Assembly: GCF_900110115.1 (NCBI RefSeq)
Contig: NZ_FOCM01000004.1
Location: 1-64,000, forward strand
Reading direction: 5' to 3'
Source: Palleronia pelagia
Lineage (GTDB): Bacteria > Pseudomonadota > Alphaproteobacteria > Rhodobacterales > Rhodobacteraceae
DNA length: 64,000 nt
The translations under genes were made by a program, and so were the position numbers. Each line of letters opens with the position of its first letter. The first letter of the stretch is position 1. The notes beneath the pieces are model-generated. The model was not told the DNA's origin. It was given only the letters and a program-made list of their open reading frames with translations, and did no database searches. Positions 9,401-17,933 of this stretch are shown here, piece after piece.

Positions 9401-9920
9401 CCTGATGGGATATCTGATGTATCCCAAGGTCTTCACCGAGTATCGCCTGCGCCACGAGGAATACGGCCCCGTGCGCACCCTGCCCACGCCCACCTTCTTC
9501 TACGGCATGGAAACGGGTGACGAGATCACCGCCGAAATCGACCCGGGCAAGACGCTGGAAATCCGGCTTCAGGCCCTTGGGGAGACGAACGACCAGGGCG
9601 AGGTCAAGGTCTTCTTCGAACTCAACGGCCAACCCCGCACGGTTCGCGTGCCCAACCGCAAGATCGCCGGCGCCGCGGGGGTGAAGCAGAAGGCCGAGCC
9701 CGGCAACACCAACCACGTGGGCGCGCCCATGCCGGGTGTCGTCGGCTCGATCGCGGTCGAGGTCGGCAAGGCCGTCAAGCAGGGCGACATGCTGCTGACC
9801 ATCGAGGCCATGAAGATGGAGACGGGCCTTCACGCCGACCGCGACGCCACGATCAAGGCGATCCATGTCGCACCCGGCGCGCAGATCGACGCCAAGGACC
9901 TTTTGATCGAATACGAATGA
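6480..9920 (+). CDS. pyc: Pyruvate carboxylase
   Basis: 1146 residues, the usual length for the single-chain alpha4 enzyme. It makes oxaloacetate from pyruvate, bicarbonate and ATP, the main anaplerotic route to the TCA cycle. Domains in order: biotin carboxylase/ATP-grasp (about 1-460, with the glycine-rich loop KASWGGGGRGM), carboxyltransferase TIM barrel (about 540-810, beginning TDTTMRDGHQSLLATR), PYC-specific domain, and C-terminal biotinyl domain with EAMKM, biotin on about Lys1112. The ATG has AGGGGAAG upstream. An in-frame extension starting 156 bases earlier is rejected because it overlaps the preceding gene and adds non-homologous residues. It stands alone, with the LysR gene convergent to its end. 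Confidence 0.97.
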   Translation: MADFEKILIANRGEIAIRVMRAANELGKRTVAVYADEDKLSLHRFKADEAYRIGAGMGPVAAYLSIDEIIRVARACGADAIHPGYGLLSENPEFVDACARNGITFIGPKADTMRALGDKASARRVAIQAGVPVIPASEVLTDDMEATRKAAEDIGYPMMLKASWGGGGRGMRPILSPRELEEKVREARREAEAAFGNGEGYLEKMIERARHVEVQILGDQHGQIYHLWERDCSVQRRNQKVVERAPAPYLSGAQREKLCNLGKKIAEHVGYECAGTIEFLMDMDTGDFYFIEVNPRVQVEHTVTEEVTGIDVVRAQILIAEGKSLVEATGTASQYDVKLDGHAIQCRITTEDPTNNFIPDYGRITAYRGATGMGIRLDGGTAYSGAIITRYYDSLLEKVTAWAPTPEAAIARMDRALREFRIRGVNTNIEFVINLLKHPTFLNYEYHTKFIDQTPELFSFKQRRDRATKILRYIADITVNGHPETEGRTRPHAEAKTPVPPAPRTEGIPQGTRNILDDFGPQAVADWMLDQKQLLITDTTMRDGHQSLLATRMRSIDMTRVAPAYAANMPQLFSMECWGGATFDVAYRFLQECPWQRLRDLRAAMPNLMTQMLLRASNGVGYTNYPDNVVRGFIRQAASSGVDVFRVFDSLNWVENMRVAMDEVIAQNKVCEGTICYTGNMMDPDRSKYDRDYYVKMGKELKAAGAHVLGVKDMAGLLKPNAARVLITALKEEVGLPIHFHTHDTAGIACGTILACAESGVDAVDCAMDALSGNTSQATMGTVVEALAGTERDTGLDIAAIREISNYWEAVREHYAAFESGLQAPASEVYLHEMPGGQFTNLKAQARSMGLEERWHEVAQTYADVNQMFGDIVKVTPSSKVVGDMALMMVAQGLTRADVEDPKKDVSFPDSVVEMMKGYLGKPPGGWPEGIQKKILKNEKPLEDRPGKTLKPVDLEKARAEAAEACGGEIDDEDLMGYLMYPKVFTEYRLRHEEYGPVRTLPTPTFFYGMETGDEITAEIDPGKTLEIRLQALGETNDQGEVKVFFELNGQPRTVRVPNRKIAGAAGVKQKAEPGNTNHVGAPMPGVVGSIAVEVGKAVKQGDMLLTIEAMKMETGLHADRDATIKAIHVAPGAQIDAKDLLIEYE

Positions 9921-9939
9921 TCGGCCGCGGGCGCCCGTG

Positions 9940-10794
9940 TCAGGGCGCCCCCTCGCCCGCCGAGGCCCTCAACCGGCGATCCGACAGCACCGCCGCCAGC
10001 GCATCCAGCGCCGGGCGAATGCCCGGATCGTTGCGCGCCGCGTGATGGGCCACCAGCCACTCCTCGTGGGCCAGCGCGTCGATCTCGGGGCCAAGACGCT
10101 GCAAGGGTTCCGCATCACCGATGAACGTGGGCAGCACGACCCGCCCGACGCCCGCACGCGCGAGGTCCAGCGCCAGCCGGGGGCTGGTGGCAGTGGTGAC
10201 GATGCGCTTGTCCGGCTCGGAGCGGACCCACCGCGCAGATGGCGGCACGCCATCGCCCTCGGGCAGCGTGACGAAGCCCTCCACGTCCTTGGACAGCGCG
10301 TAGATCGCGTATCGGATCGTCGCCGTGCGCCGTCCGGCCAGCCAGTCCTGCGCGGGGCGACGGTTGCGGATGCCGATATCCGCCGCACGCCGGGCGATAT
10401 CCAGCTCCGCCGTCGACGGAACGAAGGCGGGCACCCACGGCGCGTCGGGCGACCACCAGCGGTCGAGATGGCGGGCGAGGAACCGGCAGGTCCAGTCCCC
10501 GGCGGTGATCCGCACCGACAGCGGCCCCTGGTCCGAGGTCAGCCGCCCCAGCCGTTGCGTCACCTCGCGCAGGCCGCCCACTTCGCGGGCCAGCGCGTGG
10601 CCCTCGGCGGTCAGCGCGTAGCCCCGCGCGCCCCGGTCGAACAGACGGCGCCCCAGCAGGGTTTCCAGAGCGGCCATCCGGCGGCTGAGGGTCGGCACGC
10701 TGGCCCCGCTGTGCCGCGCGGCACCGGCCAGCGAGCCGGCATCGGCCACGGCGAGAAACAGCGCCATGTCGTCAAGCGAGGGTGATCCTTTCAT
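9940..10794 (-). CDS. LysR-family transcriptional regulator
   Basis: 284 residues. The N-terminal winged helix-turn-helix (about 3-62; FLAVADAGSLAGAARHSG, then LSRRMAALETLLGRRLFDR) is typical of LysR regulators. It is followed by a periplasmic-binding-fold effector domain (about 85-280). The start was set at the ATG giving MKGSPSLDDMALF; a longer in-frame extension runs across the divergent promoter region and is not homologous. The gene is divergent from the small basic protein gene starting at 10885, with 90 bases between them, so that gene may be its target. The effector is unknown. Confidence 0.85.
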   Translation of the reverse strand: MKGSPSLDDMALFLAVADAGSLAGAARHSGASVPTLSRRMAALETLLGRRLFDRGARGYALTAEGHALAREVGGLREVTQRLGRLTSDQGPLSVRITAGDWTCRFLARHLDRWWSPDAPWVPAFVPSTAELDIARRAADIGIRNRRPAQDWLAGRRTATIRYAIYALSKDVEGFVTLPEGDGVPPSARWVRSEPDKRIVTTATSPRLALDLARAGVGRVVLPTFIGDAEPLQRLGPEIDALAHEEWLVAHHAARNDPGIRPALDALAAVLSDRRLRASAGEGAP

Positions 10795-10884
10795 TTCTGA
10801 AAGGCTAGTTGCCGAAATCGGGCCTGCATAGCCCCCTATCCATCGACATATGGTGAGATCATTCCCGATACGAAAGGAAACACC

Positions 10885-11115
10885 ATGTTCGTTCAATACC
10901 ACAGCCAGACCCGAACCGACGCCGACCGGCCCGCCACCGCCTACGAGGCCGAGCGCGCCGAGATCCTCGACCGCGTGGACGCGGCGCGCCGCCGCGACCG
11001 CGACGACCGTCGGGCACGACGCCTGAGGACGCTGCGCAGGCTCGTTCGCCTGCCGTTGGGCAACCGCCGAAAGGAGCCGAAATTTCCGCTTGCGACCCGC
11101 ACGCGTCGGCGGTAA
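10885..11115 (+). CDS. Small arginine-rich protein of unknown function
   Basis: 76 residues, very basic, with many Arg-Arg pairs from residue 36 to the end and an acidic patch at about 20-34. The ATG has AAGGA at proper spacing, which supports translation. It is divergent from the LysR gene. I see no known domain. Size and charge resemble the small Arg-rich DUF1127 proteins common in this order, but the conserved DUF1127 core is not visible. RNA or DNA binding is possible but only inferred from charge. The last bases overlap the likely promoter of the tRNA genes downstream. Confidence 0.5.
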   Translation: MFVQYHSQTRTDADRPATAYEAERAEILDRVDAARRRDRDDRRARRLRTLRRLVRLPLGNRRKEPKFPLATRTRRR

Positions 11116-11118
11116 AGC
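11090..11118 (+). promoter_or_regulatory. Candidate promoter of the tRNA-Gly pair
   Basis: TTGCGA (11090-11095) and TAAAGC (11113-11118) with a 17-base spacer, ending 17 bases before the first tRNA. It lies partly in the 3' end of the small basic protein gene. Confidence 0.5.
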
Positions 11119-11135
11119 CTGCCCCACTTGATGAC

Positions 11136-11210
11136 GCGGGCGTAGCTCAGGGGTAGAGCATTACCTTGCCAAGGTAAGGGTCGTGAGTTCGAATCTCATC
11201 GCCCGCTCCA
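11136..11210 (+). tRNA. tRNA-Gly (GCC), first copy
   Basis: 75 bases including an encoded CCA. Acceptor arms GCGGGCG and CGCCCGC pair perfectly. The D-arm is AGCTCAGGGGTAGAGC, the anticodon loop TTGCCAA gives GCC, and the T-loop is TTCGAATC. It is identical in sequence to the second copy 21 bases downstream. Confidence 0.98.
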
Positions 11211-11231
11211 TCAAGCAGACCGATCTGGCGC

Positions 11232-11306
11232 GCGGGCGTAGCTCAGGGGTAGAGCATTACCTTGCCAAGGTAAGGGTCGTGAGTTCGAATCTCATCGCCC
11301 GCTCCA
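11232..11306 (+). tRNA. tRNA-Gly (GCC), second copy
   Basis: A 75-base exact duplicate of the preceding tRNA gene, CCA included, separated by a 21-base spacer. Both copies are probably in one transcript that ends at the terminator at 11319-11340. Confidence 0.98.
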
Positions 11307-11318
11307 GATCAGACCCAG

Positions 11319-11340
11319 GCCGCCCGCGGGGCGGCTTTTT
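11319..11340 (+). terminator. Rho-independent terminator after the tRNA-Gly pair
   Basis: A 7-bp stem GCCGCCC/GGGCGGC with a 3-base loop is followed directly by TTTTT, 12 bases after the second tRNA. Confidence 0.9.
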
Positions 11341-11351
11341 CGTGTCCAGCG

Positions 11352-12018
<667 letters not shown>

Positions 12019-12026
<8 letters not shown>

Positions 12027-13311
12027 AGCGCAGGGCCTCGACTGGGCTCATCCGGGCCGCGCGGCGGGCCGGGAAGATGGTGACGATGAAGGAAAGCCCC
12101 AGCGACAGTGCCACGGCGCTCAGCACGTCGGCAAGCTGCAGCTTGGCAGGCAACGCATAGATCCCCCGGATCGACGGGTCCCATGCCTGCCCGCCCGAGA
12201 AATAGTTGATGGCCGAGAAGATGGGGTCGATCCAGATCGCGAAGGCGCAGCCCAGGATGACGCCCAGGACCGTCCCGATCAGCCCCGTCATGGCCCCGCA
12301 GATGAAGAACACCCGCAGGATGGCGCCCTCGGTCAGGCCGATGGTGCGCAGGATGCCGATGTCGCGGCCCTTGTTCTTCACCAGCATGATCAGCCCCGAG
12401 ATGATGTTCATCGCCGCGATCAGCACCAGCACCGACAGGATGACGAACATCACGTTATCCTCGATATCCAGCGCGCGCAGAAAGGCGCCCGAGGCGTCCC
12501 GCCAGGTCCACGCGAGGATCTGGTCGCCCGCGGCGGACAGCAGCGAGGGCGCCAGCGCGTCGACGCGCTCGGGCGCCTCGACCATGACCTCGATCTCGTC
12601 GGCGACGCCTTCCTGGTTGAAATAGGTCTGCGCCTCGGTGAACGGCATGTAGACCCGCGTGCGGTCGATGTCATAGCGCCCGGCGGTGAAGACATAGACG
12701 ATTTCGTAGTTCGAGACGCGCGGGCTGGTCCCGAAGGCCGTCTTGACGCCGTTGGGCGAGATCAGCTGCACCACGTCGCCCACCGTCGCCTGCAATTCGC
12801 GGCTGACGCCCGACCCGATGGCGATGCCCGGCACGCCCTCGGCCCCGAACCTGTCGATATCGCCCCAGCTTTCCTGCGGGTCGGCGACGCGAGGGATGGT
12901 CATCAGGTCGTCGGGCCGGATGCCGAAGACCTCGACCCCGCTGGTATTGCCCTGGGCCGAGGCCATGACCTGCCCCTTGATCAGCGGCGCCGCGCGGATC
13001 ACGCCCGGCACCTCGGCCACGCGCTCGGTCATCTCTTCGAACTCGACGATGTCGCGCGACATGGCGCCGGACTCGGTCATGTATTGCGCGGAATAAAGCG
13101 AGACATGGGCATTGGCGCCCAGGATCGTGTCGACGAATTCCTCGCGGAAGCCCGTGCGCACAGCCAGCGTCGCGATCAGCGCGAAGACCGCCAGCGTGAT
13201 CCCCACGAGGCTGATCCAGGTCATCACGCTGACGCCGCCCTCGGCGCGCTTGGCCCGCAGGTAGCGCCAGGCGATCATCCATTCGAAACGGGCAAAGGGG
13301 GCTGTGCGCAC
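12019..13311 (-). CDS. lolC: Lipoprotein-releasing ABC transporter permease LolC/LolE
   Basis: 430-residue inner-membrane permease with one N-terminal transmembrane helix, a large periplasmic MacB-like domain (about 50-270) and three C-terminal helices (FtsX domain). Many alphaproteobacteria have a single LolC/E-type permease that presumably forms a homodimer with LolD, and no second permease gene is seen here. The apparent start is a GTG at 13311, giving about 10 residues before the conserved [13 protein letters not shown]. It lies upstream of lolD in a two-gene operon. Confidence 0.93.
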
Positions 13312-13404
13312 GGCGGGGCCTTACATGGGGTCGGGTTGGGCGCGAGCCTTGGGGGCTTTGCCGCGCGGCGTCAAGTCAGCCCCGCGTGAGCACGGGCCGC
13401 GGCC

Positions 13405-14979
13405 TCAACCCTCGGCCTGCTCCTCGACCGGGGCCTGGCGCAGGCGCTTGACCTCCGAGGTCGCCCCCAGCGCGTTCACCAAGGAGGCAAAGCGCGCTTC
13501 GGTCACCTCGCCGAACAGGTCGCGGGCCGTGTCGGTCAGGGCCAGCACCAGGTGCTTCTTCTTCGGGTGCCAGCTGAGACGGCCCAGCGCGCCGGGAGTC
13601 TGGGCCGAGAACATGGCGCCAAAGCGCATGGCCTTGCCCAGGACCTCGGCCTGGGCGATCTGGTCGTCGTCGAGGATCGAGATCAGGTCCTCAAACCGCG
13701 TTCCGGTCCGCGAATTCTTGTAGCGGTGCAGCAGAGCCAGCCCCAGGAACACGCGCTCGCGGTGGGTCAGCCCGCCGAGGTTCGCGCGGGTGGCGTTGTC
13801 GAAACACGCCTCGTGCCGGTAATCGGGGTGTGCGCGCCAGCTGACATCGTGTAGCAGGCAGGCGGCCCGGATGATGCGCAAACGGCTGTCGCGCTCGCCT
13901 TTGAAGAGCGGCAGGATGAAATGATAGAGCGCGCGCCCGAAGCCCGGCAGGCGCGCGTCCTTCTGCTCGGCGAAGCGGCAGGCTTCGATCAGCGGGTCGC
14001 GGTCGCGCAGCCGTTGCGGCATCTGTTCGTAAAGCAGCCCCTCGCGGATGCCGTAGCTGGAAACCGCGATCTCGCGCGGTTTCAGCGCGCGCACCAGCTG
14101 CCGCAGCACCAGCGCGGCGGTGGGGACCAGCGCCATGCGCGCCTCGCCGATGCCGGTCTGCGCGCGAAGTTCGTCGGTCTCGTAGGCCTCGATGTATTTC
14201 AGCGTGGCCTGCACCGACTTGGTGGTCATGCGATACTCGTGCAGCACGTGCAGCGGATAGCCGCGGCGCACCATGTCGATCTTGGCGATGGCCCGCCACG
14301 AACCGCCCACGAGGAACAGGCGCTTGGCGTCGGTGCCGACCTCGTCGACCAGTTCGGCCATCACGCGCTTGATCTCGGCCTTCATGCCCTTCTTGCCGCC
14401 GGGTATGCCCTGCAGGCGCAGCGGCCCGAGGCCCGAGGTCACGCGCTTGCCGACGCGGCCATCCGCGATCTGGGCCAGTTCCATGGACGAGCCGCCGATA
14501 TCGCAGACCAGCCCCTCGGCGCCCGGCCAGCCCAGCAGCACGCCCTGGGCCGCCAGCCGCGCCTCTTCCTGGCCGTCCACCACCCACATTGGCAGGCCGG
14601 TGGCGCGTTCGACCTCGGCGCGGAAGGCGGGACCGTCGTCGGCCTCGCGCATGGCGGCGGTGGCGACGGTGACCACGGGTTTCGCGCCCATGCCGCGGCT
14701 GAGCTCGGCGAACCGTTTCATGGCCGCCAGAGCGCGGTTGCGTCCCTCGGGGTGCAACTGGCCGGTCTGGGCATAGTCGCGGCCCAGGCCACACATGACC
14801 TTTTCGTTGAAGAAATACGCGGGCGAGCGCGCCGCGCCGTCGAACACGACGAGCCGGACCGAGTTCGAGCCAACGTCGATCACGCCCACCCGGCTGAGCG
14901 CCCGGGCCGAGGGATCATCGAAAAGCGGCGCGCCGAACGGGCCGTAATCGTCCCGTGTCTTCGTCGTGGTGTCGGTCAT
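13405..14979 (-). CDS. ppx: Exopolyphosphatase/guanosine pentaphosphatase (Ppx/GppA)
   Basis: 524 residues. The N-terminal ASKHA-type phosphatase fold begins with GVIDVGSNSVRLVVFDG. The later DIGGSSMEL is the second phosphate-binding loop. The C-terminal half is the HD-like helical domain of long Ppx enzymes (VSWRAHPDY). It releases phosphate from polyphosphate ends or removes the 5' phosphate of pppGpp. The start was set at the ATG preceded by GGAGG; a longer form starting at 15027 lacks a ribosome-binding site. It is the last gene of the run permease-hdaA-ppk-ppx, so polyphosphate synthesis and breakdown are encoded together. Confidence 0.93.
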   Translation of the reverse strand: MTDTTTKTRDDYGPFGAPLFDDPSARALSRVGVIDVGSNSVRLVVFDGAARSPAYFFNEKVMCGLGRDYAQTGQLHPEGRNRALAAMKRFAELSRGMGAKPVVTVATAAMREADDGPAFRAEVERATGLPMWVVDGQEEARLAAQGVLLGWPGAEGLVCDIGGSSMELAQIADGRVGKRVTSGLGPLRLQGIPGGKKGMKAEIKRVMAELVDEVGTDAKRLFLVGGSWRAIAKIDMVRRGYPLHVLHEYRMTTKSVQATLKYIEAYETDELRAQTGIGEARMALVPTAALVLRQLVRALKPREIAVSSYGIREGLLYEQMPQRLRDRDPLIEACRFAEQKDARLPGFGRALYHFILPLFKGERDSRLRIIRAACLLHDVSWRAHPDYRHEACFDNATRANLGGLTHRERVFLGLALLHRYKNSRTGTRFEDLISILDDDQIAQAEVLGKAMRFGAMFSAQTPGALGRLSWHPKKKHLVLALTDTARDLFGEVTEARFASLVNALGATSEVKRLRQAPVEEQAEG

Positions 14980-15036
14980 GAAAGGCCTCCCGGGCGCCAC
15001 AGGCTGGGCTGGATGATGGCGCGTCAAGCTGTCGCG

Positions 15037-17214
15037 TCAATCATCCGCGTGGGTCAGTTCGGGCACATCCCCTGCCCCGGCCGAGCCGCGACCCGACAGA
15101 GACGGGTTCTCCATGAAGAAGCGATGGCAGTTGAACAGGCGCTGTCCCTCCTCGGCGGCGGGGCGGCTGTAGCTGCCATCGGGCTGCAGGACCCAGCTCT
15201 GCGCCTCGTCTGCCAGGTTCGCGGCCATGATCTGCGCCATGATCTGGTTGCGCACGGTGGGGGTGGTGCATTCCACCAGCGTCTCGACCCGGCGATTGAG
15301 GTTGCGGCCCATCCAGTCGGCCGACGAGATGTAGACCCGCGCCTTCTTCGACGGGATCTCGGCCCCGTTGCCGAAACAGACGATGCGCGAATGTTCGAGG
15401 AACCGGCCGACGATGGATTTCACGCGGATATTCTCGCTGAGCCCTTTGATCCCCGGCCGCAATCCGCAGATGCCGCGCACCACGAGGCTGATCTGCACCC
15501 CCGCCTGGCTGGCGCGGTAGAGCGCGTCGATCACGTCGGTCTCGATCAGCGCGTTCATCTTGCCCCAGATGATCGCCGGGCGGCCGGCTTGCGCGTGGGC
15601 GATTTCCTCGTCGATGCGGGCGATCAGCGTCGATTTCAGGTCGATGGGCGAGATCGCCAGGTTTTCGAGCGCCTCGGGCTGGGCGTATCCCGACAGGTAG
15701 TTGAAAAGCCGCGTGGCATCGCGCCCCAGCGCCGGATCGCAGGTGAACAGCGACAGGTCGGTATAGATGCGCGCGGTGATGTGGTGATAGTTGCCGGTCC
15801 CGAAATGGGAATAGGTCACCATCCGGTCGCCTTCACGCCGGACGACCGTGCTGATCTTGGCGTGGGTCTTGAGGTTGAGGAACCCGTAGACCACGTGGAC
15901 GCCCGCGCGTTCCAGCTTGCGCGACTGGCGGATATTGGCGGCCTCGTCGAACCGCGCCTTCAGCTCGACCAGCGCGGTGACCGATTTACCCTGCTCGGCC
16001 GCCTCGCACAACGCGTCGACGATGGGGCTGTCGTAGGACGTCCGGTAGAGCGTCTGCTTGATCGCCACCACCTTGGGATCGTTCGCGGCCTGCGCCAGGA
16101 ACCGCACAACCATGTCGAAGGTCTCGTAGGGGTGGTGCAGCAGCATGTCCTTCTGCGCGATGGCGGCGAACATGTTGCCCTCGTGGTCCTGCACGCGCTC
16201 GGGCACGCGCGGGGTGAAGCTGGGCCACAGGAGATCGGGCCTGTCGGGCAGCACCAGTTCCGACAGGGCGGCGACGCCGATGATGCCGTCGACCTCGACC
16301 ACCTCGTCGTCGGTGACGGGCAGTTCGGACATGATGACCTTCTTCAGGCCGGGCGGCGCGCCCGCGCTGATGGTGCAGCGCACGACCTCGCCCCTGCGGC
16401 GCCGTTTCAACGCGACCTCGAATTCGCGCACCAGGTCCTCGGCCTCGTCCTCAACCTCGAGATCGCTGTCGCGCAGCACGCGGAAGGTGCAGTGTCCCTT
16501 GACCTTATAGCCGGGATAGAGCGTGCCAAGATGCAGCAGCAGCAGGTCCTCGAGCGGCAGGAATCGGCGCTGCCCCTCGGGCGCGGGCAGCGCCATGAAG
16601 CGGTCGATCTGATGCGGGATCGGCAGCAGCGCGCGCAACGTCCGCTTGTCCGACTTGCGCTCGAGCTGGATCGCCAGCGAATAGCCGGTGTTCGGGATGA
16701 AGGGGAACGGATGCGCCGGGTCGATGGCCAGCGGCGACAGGACCGGGAACACCTTGTCGAGGAACACCTCCGACAGGAATTCACGGTCGGCCTTCGACAG
16801 GTCGTTGGCCGTGAGGATATGGATACCCTGTTCGGACATCTCGGCGCAAAGTTGGCTGTAGACCACCTGCTGATGGGCCAGCAGCGACCGCGCGTCGATG
16901 TTGATGAGCCTCAGCTGCTCGGCCGGGGTGCGGCCGTCGGATCCGGGCGTGGTGTTGCCCGCATGGGCCAGCTCGCGCAGGCCCGCCACGCGCACGGTGT
17001 AGAACTCATCCAGGTTGGTGGCGCTGATCGACAGGAACCGCAGCCGCTCGAGCAGGGGAACGCGGGGATTCTCGGCCTCTTCCAGCACGCGCCAATTGAA
17101 GGCGACCCATGACATCTCGCGGTTGAAGAACCGCGCCGGCCCGGTCAGGTCCTCGCCCTCGGGCGGATCGACGGGTTCCGGCAAGTCGGATTTCAGGAAA
17201 TCGGCGATGGTCAT
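15037..17214 (-). CDS. ppk: Polyphosphate kinase 1
   Basis: 725 residues, close to the typical 690-730 length. It transfers the terminal phosphate of ATP to growing polyphosphate. The four PPK1 domains are present: N-terminal (FFNREMSWVAFNWRVLEEA), head, C1 and C2. The autophosphorylated histidine of the first HKD-like motif is His470 in TYSHFGTGNYHHIT. The start ATG overlaps the hdaA stop as ATGA, so ppk is translated directly after hdaA. Confidence 0.96.
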   Translation of the reverse strand: MTIADFLKSDLPEPVDPPEGEDLTGPARFFNREMSWVAFNWRVLEEAENPRVPLLERLRFLSISATNLDEFYTVRVAGLRELAHAGNTTPGSDGRTPAEQLRLINIDARSLLAHQQVVYSQLCAEMSEQGIHILTANDLSKADREFLSEVFLDKVFPVLSPLAIDPAHPFPFIPNTGYSLAIQLERKSDKRTLRALLPIPHQIDRFMALPAPEGQRRFLPLEDLLLLHLGTLYPGYKVKGHCTFRVLRDSDLEVEDEAEDLVREFEVALKRRRRGEVVRCTISAGAPPGLKKVIMSELPVTDDEVVEVDGIIGVAALSELVLPDRPDLLWPSFTPRVPERVQDHEGNMFAAIAQKDMLLHHPYETFDMVVRFLAQAANDPKVVAIKQTLYRTSYDSPIVDALCEAAEQGKSVTALVELKARFDEAANIRQSRKLERAGVHVVYGFLNLKTHAKISTVVRREGDRMVTYSHFGTGNYHHITARIYTDLSLFTCDPALGRDATRLFNYLSGYAQPEALENLAISPIDLKSTLIARIDEEIAHAQAGRPAIIWGKMNALIETDVIDALYRASQAGVQISLVVRGICGLRPGIKGLSENIRVKSIVGRFLEHSRIVCFGNGAEIPSKKARVYISSADWMGRNLNRRVETLVECTTPTVRNQIMAQIMAANLADEAQSWVLQPDGSYSRPAAEEGQRLFNCHRFFMENPSLSGRGSAGAGDVPELTHADD

Positions 17215-17933
17215 GTCAGGTCCTCGTCGGATCCGGGGATGTCTGGGTCGTCTTCCAGGACGCGGCGGGCCAGCTCGCGCGTGACGGGCCGCTTTTTCGA
17301 AAGCGACAGGCCGTCGATCCGCGCCACCAGACGCCGCGCCTCGGCGCCGGTGCGGGTCATGCGCGGGACCAGGAACTCGATCACGTTTTCCACCTGCCGC
17401 TTGCCGTCACGCTCGGCGATGTGGCGATCGGCGAACTGCTTGCGCAAAAGCGCCGCCAGGAGCGCGTCGTCCGGCGGCAGCAGCGTGGCGAGGTTGCTGC
17501 CGAGGATGCGCGAGCGCAGGTCGGGCAGCGCGATGGCCCAGCGGCTGGGCGCGGCGCGACCGGTCATCAGAAGCCGCCCCTTCTGCGACAGCAGCAGATT
17601 GTGCAGGTGGAACAGTGCGGCCTCTTCCTTGCGGGACCCGCCGATCAGCGGCACGTCCTCGACCACCACGTGCCGCGCCTCGGCCAGGGTCGGCACGCTC
17701 AGCCGCGACAGCGCGGTGGCGTCCACCACCAGCCCGTCCACCCGCGCCGCCCAGACATGGGCCAGGTGGGTCTTGCCCGACGCCTCGGGCCCCGACAGCA
17801 CCAGCTTGCCCGAGGGCCAGCGGTCCGAGGCGTCGACCTGCGCCACGGCGGCGGCGTTCGCCTCGGACAGGACGAAATCCTCGCGCCCCAGCGCACGGCG
17901 CGCGGGCAGGTCCAGGAACAACTGCTCAGCCAT
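17211..17933 (-). CDS. hdaA: DnaA regulatory inactivator HdaA (DnaA-like AAA+ protein)
   Basis: 240 residues, DnaA AAA+ domain without the DNA-binding domain IV. Walker A GPEASGKT is at 48-55. The N-terminal QLFLDLP (4-10) fits the clamp-binding peptide of Hda proteins, which bind the replication sliding clamp and stimulate ATP hydrolysis by DnaA after initiation. The start was placed at MAEQLF because of this peptide; an in-frame ATG 18 bases earlier is possible. It overlaps the permease gene by 8 bases and ppk by 4. Confidence 0.88.
   Translation of the reverse strand: MAEQLFLDLPARRALGREDFVLSEANAAAVAQVDASDRWPSGKLVLSGPEASGKTHLAHVWAARVDGLVVDATALSRLSVPTLAEARHVVVEDVPLIGGSRKEEAALFHLHNLLLSQKGRLLMTGRAAPSRWAIALPDLRSRILGSNLATLLPPDDALLAALLRKQFADRHIAERDGKRQVENVIEFLVPRMTRTGAEARRLVARIDGLSLSKKRPVTRELARRVLEDDPDIPGSDEDLT

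Noticed and set aside
10885-11115. DUF1127 protein partner of the small RNA
   Set aside because: The Arg-rich protein lacks the conserved DUF1127 core and lies 11 kb from the RNA.
13921-17112. Plus-strand open frame of over 1000 codons opposite ppx and ppk
   Set aside because: It spans two well-supported minus-strand genes and their junction; long antisense frames arise from the GC-rich third codon position.
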